The translations under genes and the position numbers were made by a program. 64,000 nucleotides of DNA from Agapanthus africanus (Eukaryota; Streptophyta; Magnoliopsida; Asparagales; Amaryllidaceae): contig CM057338.1 of assembly GCA_030015575.1 (NCBI GenBank), positions 134,131,546 to 134,195,545 on the forward strand, written 5' to 3'. Shown one piece after another: positions 12,490-21,329 of this stretch (positions within the stretch are counted from its first letter, which is position 1; the number at the start of each line of letters is the position of its first letter). The notes under the pieces are model-generated. The model made no database searches and had not been told where the DNA came from. It saw only the letters and a list, made by a program, of their open reading frames with translations.

Positions 12490-12770
12490 TCACGTGTGAC
12501 CACGTGACCCTTGGTCACGTGTAAGCACGTGACACCTGATCACGTGTAGGCACGTGACCCCCTGGAACGAGCTTTCTTCTCCTTTCTGCGCTCTGTTTTC
12601 TGGCAGATGTTCAACCGTCACGTGCCAACACGTGACCCCTGGTCACGTGTGAGCACGTGACCTTTTCTGAAGCCTTTTCCTTGACTTGATCAGGAAACTG
12701 ATGTGCCTTTGCCGCTGTTTTTAAATGTCACGTGCCAACACGTGACTGCTGGTTACGTGCTAGCACGTGA
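12490..12770. repeat. second cluster of paired CACGTG palindromes
   Basis: Pairs start at 12491/12501, 12516/12526, 12541/12551, 12619/12629, 12644/12654, 12729/12739 and 12754/12764. All are 10 bp apart; the first box of the last pair has changed to TACGTG. Successive pairs inside a group are exactly 25 bp apart (12491, 12516, 12541; 12619, 12644; 12729, 12754). CACGTG is the plant G-box core, but binding here is not demonstrated. Confidence 0.94.
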
Positions 12771-13249
12771 TGCCTCCTCCGTAAACTTTCCTGATTTTAA
12801 ATCAGGAAACATACCCCACCGTCCTCACTTATATTACTGTTATATCTGTTTTACTGTTCATACACATACATGTATGTCTTGCTACCCTGTTTATGTTATT
12901 GCTTGATGTTATGATGCTCTGACATCTGGGTTTTGCACGGCCCAGATCCTCTGCCTTTGTTGCAGGCTGATTAGGAATACTGCCGCTGCTAGACCGAGCA
13001 GTGTGGATCCCGTTGGTATCCAGTCTTACTTTCCAGGTGTTTATTGATCTTTGCTTCCGCATATTATATTATTTCTTGACTCGTTTATTCTGGCTCATGG
13101 ACATATACTAGATAGTTTAGTTTACTTTCATGTTCTTGATATCTCTACAGCCGTAATGTGACTGTGGAAGGATTTTTCCTATCCACAGGTAGCATGGTTG
13201 GCTATGTCACGTGCCTATCTTAGCGCACTCTGGGAAGCAGGGCGTAACA

Positions 13250-13680
13250 GGTCACGTGTGCGCACGTGACCCCGGGCACTACACGCCCACGTGCTACGCA
13301 TGCATCTTTAAGACGCTTTTTCCCCTTCCTTTTTTTTGTGCACTCCATACTAAATGTGTCTCCCCCGTTAGAAAAAATTTCTAACGGGGCGCTGCCCCGC
13401 ACCCCGTAAGGGGGCTGCTAGCCCCCTGACCCCCAGCCCGCTGTCCGGGTAGCGGGACCCCCGTAAAAACTCTGCGGGGCCCCCGATATTCCCAAAACCC
13501 CTTTAAAACACAACACGGCATATTGAGTTCGCATGACCAGTTTAACCCGTCAATCGGAGGTTCTCTCGCTCCAAAGGCGAGGGGTAATTAACAACAGCTT
13601 AGTCCACGGCTGCCGGAGATTCGGATCCCCACAATCAATAAACCCCAGCCTACCCTAGGCAGGAGGAATCTGTAATGCGC
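13250..13680. repeat. GC-rich segment with four consecutive hairpin-forming inverted repeats
   Basis: This segment lies between the family B LTR end and the Tat-like tandem array. It begins with another CACGTG pair (13253/13263). Perfect stems follow: 12 bp with a 3-base loop at 13363-13389, 6 bp with loop GCT at 13385-13399, 7 bp with loop GCT at 13410-13426, and CCCGCT/AGCGGG around 13437-13456. The rest to 13680 is unassigned. It is probably 3' untranslated sequence of the Tat-like element on the minus strand. Confidence 0.75.
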
Positions 13681-13733
13681 CTGACAAGCGCGCGCGCATT
13701 CCCATCTCAATGGGGTGACGAAAAACACCCTAC

Positions 13734-15955
13734 AGGGAGCTACCAGCCAGGGATGACCGAGCAAGGGAGGGCCCGGTTGCCTCTTGCGAGGGCTTTGATT
13801 CTTAACGCGGGAGGGGACGTGGGTGGCCTAGTAAGGATGGCCGAGCAGGGTAGCTGCTCGATACCTCTTGGTGAGGGCTTTGATCCTTAGAGCGGGAGGG
13901 ACCGTGAATGGCCTACTAAGGATGGCCGAGCAGGGTAGCTGCTCGGTACCTCTTGGCGAGGGCTTTGATCCCTGGTTTGTTGGGGTAGGGAGCTACCAGC
14001 CAGGGATAACCGAGTAAGGGAGGGCCCGGTTGCCTCTTGCGAGGGCTTTGATCCTTAAGGACTGGCCGGGCAGGGTTGTTGTCTGGTGCCTCTTGGCGAG
14101 GGATTTGATCCCTGGTTTGGTAGGGAGCTACTAGCCAGGGATAGCCAAACAAGGACGGGTCTGGTTTCCTCTGTGAGAACTTTGATCCCTAGTTTGTTGA
14201 GGTAGGGAGCTACCAGTCTGGGATAACCGAGCAAGGGCAGGCCTGGTTGCCTCTTTTCGAGAGCTTTTCATCCTTAGCCCGGGAGGGGCCGTAAGTGGCC
14301 TACTAAGGATGGCCGAGCAGGATTACTGTTCGGTGCCTCTTGGTGAGGGCTTTTTGTCCTTAAGGATGACCGAGCAGGGTTGCAGCCCGGTGCCTCTTGG
14401 CGAGGGCTTTGATCCCTGGCGTTGCGGGGTAGAGAAGCTACCAGCCAGGGATAGCCGAGCAGGGTAGCTGCAGGGCTGTCTCTTGGTGAAGACTTTGATC
14501 CCTGGCGTTGTAGGGTAGGGAAGCTACTAGCCAGGGATAACCGAGCAGGGTAGCTGCTGGGCTGCCTCTTCGTGAGGGCTTTGATCCCTGGCGTTGTAGG
14601 GAAGGGAAGCTACCAGCCAGGGATAGCCGAGCAGGGTAGCTGCTGGGCTGCCTCTTCGTGAGTGCTTCAACCCTTGGCGCTGGAGGGGTCGTGGGAGGCC
14701 TGCCAAGGATGAACCAAGCAGTGAGGCTGCTCGGTCACCTCTTAGTGAGGGCTTTGCTCCCTGGTTTGTTGGGGTAGGGAGCTACCAGCCAGGGATAACC
14801 GAGCAAGGGAGGGCCCGGTTGCCTCTTGCGAGGGTTTTGATCCCTGGCGTTGTGGGGTAGGGAAGCTACCAGCCAGGGATAGCCGAGCAGGGTAGCTGCT
14901 GAGCTGCCTCTTCGTGAGGGCTTTGATCCCTGGCGTTGTGGGTAGGGAAGCTACCAGCCAGGGATAGCCGAGCAGGGTGGCTGCTAGGCTGCCTCTTCGT
15001 GAGGGCTTTGATCCCTGGCGTTGTGGGGTAGAGAAGCTACCAGCTAGGGATAGCCGAGCAGGGTAACTGCTGGGTTGCCTCTTCGTGAGGGCTTCGACCC
15101 TTGGCGCTGGAGGGGCCGTGGGAGGCCTGCTAAGGATCAACTAAGCAGTGAGGCTGCTCGGTCGCCTCTTAGTGAGGGCTTTGATCCCTGGTTTGTTGGG
15201 TAGGCGAGCTACCGGCCAGGGATAGCCGAGCAAGGTAGGAACCGGTTGCCTCTTGTGAGGGCTTTGATCCCTGGCGTTGTGGGGTAGGGAAGCTACCATC
15301 CAGGGATAGCCGAGCAGGGTAGTTGTTGGGCTTCCTCTTCGTGAGGGCTTTGATCCCTGGCGTTGTGGGGTAGGGAAGCTACCAGCCAGGGATAGCCGAG
15401 CAGGGTAGCTGCTGGGCTGCCTCTTCGTGAGGGCTTCGACCCTTGGCACTGGAGGGGTTATGGGAGGCCTGCCAAGGATGAACCAAGCAGTGAGGCTGCT
15501 CGGTCGCCTCTTAGTGAGGGCTTTGATCCCTGACGTCATGTGGTAGGGAAGCTACCAGCCAGGGATAGCCGAGCAGGGTAGCTGCTGGGCTGCCTCTTCG
15601 TGAGGGTTTCGACCCTTGGCACTGGAGGGGCCGTGGGAGGCCTGCCAAGGATGAACCAAGCAGTGAGGCTGCTCGGTCTCCTCTTAGTGAGGGCTTTGAT
15701 CCCTGACGTCGTGGGGTAGGGAAGCTACCAGCCAGGGATAGCCGAGCAAGGTAGCTGCTGGGCAGCCTCTTCGTGAGGGCTTCGACCCTTAGCGCCGGAG
15801 GGGCCGTGGGAAGCCCGCCAAGGATGAACTAAGCAGTGAGGCTACTCGGTCGCCTCTCAGTGAGGGCTTAGATCCCTGGCGTTGTGGGGTAGGCGAGCTA
15901 CCGGCCAGGGATAGCCGAGCAGGGTAGCTGTTGGGCTGCCTCTTGGTGAGGGCTT
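13734..15955. repeat. 84-88 bp tandem array in the 3' region of a Tat-like element
   Basis: About 25 imperfect units contain GCTACCAGCCAGGGAT, GCCGAGCAGGG, GCCTCTT-GTGAGGGCTT and TTTGATCCCTGG. The period is about 86 bp, with some 170-bp higher-order alternation where GAACCAAGCAGTGAGGCTG variants replace the standard module (14710, 15130, 15480, 15650, 15820). Tandem arrays of this kind between pol and the 3' LTR are known for Tat/Ogre elements. ORFs across the array are repeat-derived and not called as genes. Confidence 0.9.
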
Positions 15956-16112
15956 CGGGAAGATGGACAGTCGCGATTGACATGTGCCACGAACGCGTGG
16001 AGGAGGCGAAGCGCCAGAGCCGCGTCGTTTTGATTTCGCGTCGAGTGGCGTGGTGTCTGCTGCGTGGCGGCACAGTTGCGGGCGACCGTTGAACTCCGGG
16101 GGCGTTGTAGGC

Positions 16113-16120
16113 TATAAAAT
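16113..16120 (+). promoter_or_regulatory. TATA box of an opposite-strand transcription unit in the Tat-like element
   Basis: TATAAAAT lies 46 bp upstream of the ATG at 16166 and is preceded by GC-rich sequence. It points toward the short ORF and away from the tandem array, opposite in direction to gag. Confidence 0.55.
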
Positions 16121-16165
16121 GGAGGGATTGTTGATGACTCCTTTCCTCACACCCAAAACACAAGA

Positions 16166-16501
16166 ATGGAGGACTTCCCATTCACCATCCCCGAAATCAT
16201 AAGCTTCGAGGACATGTATCTCTATGATCAGTACTGCACTGATGACACGGTGCAGTTGGTGATAGGCCGGATCGAGGGTCATTTCGGCTGATTGCTCCCC
16301 CGGCGCTCCTCCTTACTTCAGCTGTTGATGTACACCATCTGGAGGGTGTCGCCGGGGCTCTACAACCCCTTATCCGAGCAGCTGAAAGACGAGGCCGTTG
16401 GCAAGCTGAGGTCCCTGAGGCGTTTCGGCCTGATCTCTGCCAGCTGGCTAAATCGCTTGGAGGCGCTCATCCTACCACTTGAGGCTCGATGCCGACGCTA
16501 G
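16166..16501 (+). pseudogene. additional antisense ORF of the Tat-like element, interrupted by one in-frame stop
   Basis: From the ATG at 16166 a frame of 41 residues runs to TGA at 16289-16291 and then stays open in the same frame to TAG at 16499-16501, for 110 residues in all. The N-terminal part is acidic and aromatic-rich (begins MEDFPFTIPEII). The C-terminal part is basic with a possible helix-forming segment (SEQLKDEAVGKLRSLRRFG). I recognise no known domain. A TATA box lies upstream, and a poly(A)-like region (TGAATGAATAAG near 16650) lies downstream. Tat and Ogre elements are known to carry extra ORFs, often antisense, between pol and the 3' LTR, and the position and orientation fit that here. 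The stop suggests inactivation of this copy, but readthrough cannot be excluded from sequence. Confidence 0.6.
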
Positions 16502-16757
16502 CGGGGGTCATCGAAGGGAGAGGTTAAACGCCGCGAGGGCTCGGCTGGCGAAAATATCTTCAGAGTACCACGAACAGTGCTCTCTGTACCCCATTCCCCC
16601 GTTGTTGTAATATATATTTTATGTACGGCTGAGGAGCCTATAGTACCTTTTGAATGAATAAGATTTTTTTCTTTTCTGCAATACTTTATTGATCTCTTTA
16701 TTATATAAACAAAAGATCTCAAGAAAGATGTACATTGCTCTCTAAAGAAAATACATG

Positions 16758-18489
16758 CTAGTAGATGTTCTTATTCGTGCAACTTGAGCCCCCTGGATGT
16801 CTGTTGGCATCTATGCCCGGCACAAGGTACCGAGCTTTGTGGGTACCAGGCGTATCCACCGCTGACACTACCATGATCTGGCCGGTGGTAAGCTCGGCGG
16901 GAGGGGGACGCTGCTCCTGCTCGTGGTCAGCTTGCCGCATGTCCCTTAAGTACGATGCGAGGTGTCCCGAACGGATGAGCTTTTCAATATAGTCTCGGAG
17001 TTGTTTGCAGCTATCCGTGGAGTGGCCCAGCGATCTGTGAAAACTGCAGTAGGGGTCCCGGGTTCGCTTCGAGGCCATTCGCGGGACCGGGGGAAGCTTG
17101 AAGAACCCCTCGCCCTTGGTCTCCTCTAGTAGCACCGCCTGGGAGACGTTGAGCGGGGTGTACTCCTGGAATTTTGGGAGGTAGGGTTTTTGCCGCTCAG
17201 GTCCCCTTCTCTCTTCTCTTTCCCTCTTCTTTGGTTTGCTCGGCTCGGGTGAGGTTCGCGTTCACCTCGGATTCGAGCTGGACCTCGCGCTCGGTCCAGG
17301 CCTTTACCTCGGCCATGGTCTTAGGTTGCGCTAATGCACAGGAGTGTAACCACTCCTTGTGCCTAAGACCAGACCTTAGAGCCATGATGACCGTCTCGTC
17401 CCGATGCTCTGGGACCTCGAGAAGGGCGTTGTAGAAGCGGGCGATGTATGCTTTGAACGTCTCCTTGTCTCCGCTCTTGATCGTGAAGAGATGTTTGACT
17501 GTGCGTTTCTGTCGCCTGTTCCCGACGAAGCGGCCGAGGAATTGTATGGCCAGCTCGTCGAAGGTTGAGATCGAGCGCGGTTCGAGTCCTCGGAACCAGT
17601 CTCGCCTAAAGTGGATGAGAGTGGTCGGGAAAGCTCGGCATTGGGCGGCGTCGAAGTTGTCTTGGAAGCCCATTCCCGCGGTGAATGAATCCAAGTGGTC
17701 CTTCGGGTCAGATTTGCCGTCAAAGAGGGAGACCTTTGGGGGCTTGTTGCGGGAGGAGACGTAAACGGCGAGCAGCTCCTTGGCGAATAGTTTGGTGAGC
17801 GAGTCGGCGGCATACTTAGCCCCGTCGCTCGAACGGTGACCTTCCCGATGCATACCCTTGATCTTCTTCTCGAGGGCGTCGAGTCGGTCGTGGTACCTCG
17901 ACGACTCGGCGCATTCTGATCCCAGGCCTCTGCTGTTGGAGGCCTGCGTCTGGCCGTGGCTCTGGTTCCTCTCAATGAGGTTCCTTAGATCTCCCGGTGA
18001 GGTGGCCTTCGAGCCGCCGCGGCGAGCCCCATCCATGCGAACCCATCGAGGGAGGGGGCGTCGGTTATGCTTGGTAACAGGCGAGCTGACAGACATCTCT
18101 TCAGGAGGGACAGGTGCGCGGAGGACCTCGGGGCGAGGTGCTCTGGCGACAGACCTCGGTGTCGAGCTATGAGGTGCCCAGCGGGTCTTAGAACGTATCG
18201 GCCCGGGAGATCTACGGCCGTGGGAGGTAGCGAGGCGGTGGTCGGCGATGCCGACGCGAACGGAGTCTTCTCTCCCCATGTAGGGGTCCTGTTCCCGAGG
18301 AGAGAGAGTGGCGACTTGGTGATCTTGCTCCGCCGTTTGGACGCAGATCAGCGCTTCCATAACAGAGGCGAGTCGGTCTGTCCGGCCGGCGAAGGCGTTG
18401 ATGGCATTCGGCGAAGGAGGTTCATCCGCGCCTCCGTTGAGGGGGAGGCGGCGGCTGGTGCTTGGATCCCCGTGATGATCGCTCGCCAT
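16758..18489 (-). pseudogene. gag of a Tat-like Ty3/gypsy element, broken by one frameshift
   Basis: Gag forms the virus-like particle that packages retroelement RNA. From the ATG at 18489 a 430-residue frame contains a disordered, Arg/Ser/Pro-rich N-terminus (residues 1-195), a short coiled segment (about 198-215) and a retrotransposon gag domain (about 252-405; SLFDGKSDPKDHL and WFRGLEPRSI are typical). It stops at 17197 inside a purine-rich tract. The protein continues in another frame (PERQKPYLPKFQEYTPLNVS onward), so a one-frame slip or indel lies near 17200-17230. The second part (from about 17195 to the stop at 16758) has the Tat-type Cys/His motif YCSFHRSLGHSTDSC. Nothing of pol follows: gag ends about 256 bases from the opposing ORF. 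A minus-strand AATAAA lies at 16683-16688. Confidence 0.9.
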
Positions 18490-18535
18490 TGGATTGAGAT
18501 CGGAAGGTGAACTTTTGTTTTTGTGGAATCAAGAA

Positions 18536-18554
18536 GTTCCTACAGACAGCGCCA
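18536..18554 (-). other. candidate primer binding region of the Tat-like element
   Basis: On the minus strand the bases TGGCGCTGTCTGTAGGAAC follow the inferred LTR end after two bases. A very similar string follows the 5' LTR in Tat-lineage elements of the RIRE2/Grande type. The priming tRNA is not assigned. Confidence 0.65.
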
Positions 18555-18556
18555 GC

Positions 18557-19301
18557 TGACGCGATCTGGATCGCGCCAAGATATTACCTTCCGTTGATCT
18601 GCTGATGGCGGCGACGGATGGCTGAGATTGGATCTGGAGGCTGTCGCTCCTGAAGCGTGTGGATCTTAATGGGTTTGAGGTTATGTTTGCCGAGCTACCT
18701 GCAAGGAAGTCCCAGGATGGTTGTACCACCGAGGGCCCTCCGACGGTCAAGTTAGACTAGATCCGAGCATAATAACGGCTTAGTGGAGTAAAAATGGCTT
18801 ACATGAACCGTCTGAAGAAGGGGTTTATATAGCGGTGGCAGCAGGTGAGGCAGGCACGAGAATCACGCCGGCCGTTACGCCCGTGTGATGGGCGGGACCT
18901 CCCATTAATGGCGAGACAGGCTCGTTAATGGGGGATCGTGACGGCATGGAACGTGGGATGTGGCCGGCGGAGATCTCGCGCATGGCGAGATTCGCGGGAT
19001 GGCGGTTACGCCTGCAAGCGGTGCTGTTGGTCGGTCGATGAGACCGAGAAAGATGACCTCGGTGGGAGAGCTCGCGGAGGAGCGGGAGAGCCGAGGTATC
19101 TTGGTTCTGCTCGAGCCCGGAGGCGAGCTGAGAGGGCCGAGGAGGCTCGGGCCTGTGATAGCTCGAAGACGAGTGGTGAGGTCGAGGAGGCCAATTGTGC
19201 TGGGGGCTCGGAGGCGAGCTAGCGTTCGCTCGGTAGGACGAGCGTAGGTATGGTCTGGTCGGCTACTGCATGTCCTTTCTTGTGAGCCCCGGGACACGTC
19301 A
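18557..19301 (-). mobile_element. 5' LTR of the Tat-like element
   Basis: Read on the minus strand the segment starts TGACGTG at 19301 and ends GCGTCA at 18557, giving matching TGACG/CGTCA ends, and is followed directly by the primer binding region and gag. A TATATAAA promoter motif lies at 18824-18831 on the minus strand. No second copy is in the window: the 3' LTR would be at lower coordinates, and the chromovirus inserted at 13249/13250 has probably pushed it beyond the window edge. The outer edge at 19301 is inferred only from the terminal motif and could be near 19350. Confidence 0.65.
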
Positions 19302-21277
19302 TCTGCCACGTGTCTTGATCTGGGAGATCACCGATATCGAGCATCATCACTCATCCTTGGTACCATATGTAAGGAGAGAAAATATATAGTGATATGGTTA
19401 AGTGATGGTACTACTCCAGCCATAACATAACACAATATTCTCTCTCATCCTAACTAGTGAAATGAAGGAGAAGATAAGAGAAAGAAAGAGAGTTTGAGAG
19501 TTCATAATAATTCTACATTTCTTACTCATTTTATCCAGCAAATAGAATGACTGAGTTGCTTTAATTTGATTGAAGTAGAAATTAGAGTCTGTGGCATTCT
19601 CGTGGATCATCTTCGACGGAGTCAATCGGGAGCCAAGCGAGATCCAGAAAGCAGCGGAGCTTAGCTAGAGTCTGGAATTCATCATTGGAGCAAATGAAGA
19701 AGTATCAAAGGTCATATTTTCACCTTGTTCCATTTTTTAGTTTACAAGTTTCAGTCTATAATTGATTCTAGTGATTGTGTGATCTTATTCACATGAAACT
19801 TCGTTTTTGCGCTTTTGCAAATATTTTTAAACACCCGTCTAGCAAGCGAGACTTCCTAACGGTGGAAGTTTTCATTTTTGAAGGGTTTATTGGTTAGCTA
19901 AAAAGGAAAATATAATCACCTTACAAGTGGTGGACCCAGGAATTTTCGTGAGAGGGGATACGATATGCAGCAAAGCTCAATTGAAATTTTGTTTAAAATT
20001 ATACATTATACATCTTTTGGTTCTCAATAGAAATTAAATATTTTTGTTTAAAAAAACACACAAAATATTCGTGCTTAATATTATTAAAATGGCCTATGAA
20101 TCAAGACTCAAGACCTTAATTTAAAAAAAAATGATCATATAATTACGTGCACTGCTACGATTGAATACACATCAATTTTGTAAGTATCTTGCACAACCGC
20201 TTGAGCAACTATATCTGTATGTTGTGTTTATAAGTCCAGTATATATAATATACATCAATAATTCTGTACCGCATCGACGGAAAAGGAGATTTTTTCTCAA
20301 CAATACCAATATCGAGGTTCCCACCACCGTAGGCCCAGCCCAAACCCAAACCCAAACTCAATTCTCTTGCTCGAGAGCTGGAATCGCCATCATCGTCACG
20401 ATCGAACTCGAGATGAAAAATCGATGGCGCCTGCGATAGCGCGATCTCGTCGTATTCACTCCACCGATCATCTATGGCAACTCATATTCTGGTAATTTCT
20501 GATCCTTGCTTGGATTTTGCGCAGTTTGTTGTTTTATTTTTGAATCAAAGGCACATTTTTGATGAATTATCGATCGAATTATGTGATATGCGGTATGATC
20601 TGTGAGCATGATGTAGACATCTCAGAGACTGCTTAATCTCTTATCGTGTAAAAAACTTACAGAATTTGAACATTTGGTAGATCATCGAAGGATTCCTCGT
20701 GAATTTCGTAAGCTAACTAATCTTGGAAGAATTCCAACCTAAATCCTAGTGAAAATCTCTCAAAATATATGATGTCTTGTGTTGATATCGAGATAATCCA
20801 ATCAGGGGCAGCAGCCCTGTCTTCCACCATCTTCATTAATTGTATGAGCTGTACCTAATATGATCTCTGCAAGTTGAAGCAAATAAGTTTATGCACGCGT
20901 TCGATATAAAATCATGGTGATTTGGTATTGGACGCCACATAATTTCCTCTTTGCTAAATTAGACATTGATTTAGTCCAAAGAATTCATAGCCCTTCCTCT
21001 TTTCCAACACCTCAATCTCATTCATTTAACCTTGTTTATATGGAAAAATACATGTTTAAACTATGCCCACTTACTCCTACACTTTCCAAGGTATATCTAA
21101 CGTTAGACACTATTTTGGCCGCTGCCGGTTTGCAGTCAAGATCATGCAATTCCGAATACCCTTCCAACCACATCTTTCTAGACCTTCTGCTCTGGATAGA
21201 GTACCTGTCTGTACTCTATTTTAGCCGAAATACATAAGATGTAAATTACATGTTATAGGCAAGTTAGAATCTTAAAA
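19302..21277. other. host DNA between retroelement nests, no certain gene
   Basis: This AT-rich unique-looking sequence sits between the Tat-like LTR and the MITE. Around 20290-20500 a C-rich 5'-UTR-like stretch is followed by ATG at 20474 and a possible donor (CTG|GTAATT at 20491). That could be a first exon of only six codons, but I cannot confirm it. A 107-codon ORF at 20914-21237 has no recognisable domain. The 9-bp target site ATCTTAAAA of the MITE is at 21269-21277. Confidence 0.5.
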
Positions 21278-21329
21278 GGGACATTTCACCAAAACCACCC
21301 TGTACTATGCCTTTGTTGCCAAAACTGCA
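21278..21329 (+). mobile_element. left arm of a Mutator-type MITE, interrupted
   Basis: GGGACATTTCACCAAAACCACC and the following bases to 21329 are the inverted repeat of 39833-39883 (right arm). Flanking 9-bp sites ATCTTAAAA (21269-21277) and ATCCTAAAA (39884-39892) differ at one base. A 9-bp target duplication with long terminal inverted repeats is the hallmark of Mutator-like elements. The Athila-like element inserted right after 21329. Confidence 0.85.

Larger units (their letters stand above)
9790..12882. mobile_element. palindrome-rich repetitive insert of unknown class inside the family B LTR
   Basis: This segment is absent from the other two family B LTR copies (46831-48782 plus 59387-60430, and 60431-63098). 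It is bracketed by TACCCTGTT at 9781-9789 and 12883-12891, a possible target duplication, although the flanks are diverged enough that the edge may be off by a few bases. There are no clear terminal inverted repeats or TG...CA ends. It is built from several kinds of short tandem or dispersed palindromes, listed separately. I see no coding sequence. It could be a solo LTR of another family or a fragment of a larger repeat. Confidence 0.55.
6834..13249 (+). mobile_element. 3' LTR of family B chromovirus, split by a 3.1-kb insert
   Basis: The LTR begins TGTAACACCC and ends GGGCGTAACA. Its two parts, 6834-9789 and 12883-13249, match the family B LTR at 60431-63098 in inverted orientation: the region around 8615 matches 61735, 9640-9700 matches 61010-61080, and 13130-13249 matches 60431-60550. 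The intact copy is 2668 bp. The body is strongly strand-asymmetric, with long CT-rich tracts at 7440-8440 that create low-complexity ORFs I do not call as genes. The element upstream has a family A 5' LTR, so the two LTRs do not match. Confidence 0.85.

Noticed and set aside
10904-12770. Regularly spaced repeats considered as a CRISPR array
   Set aside because: Repeat units are palindromic and adjacent with conserved spacers in a plant nuclear context; no unique spacers or cas genes.
13916-15539. Repetitive ORFs with units such as RLSLAGSFPTPQRQG
   Set aside because: They are translations of the 86-bp tandem array, kept open by its period and composition, with no start or promoter logic.
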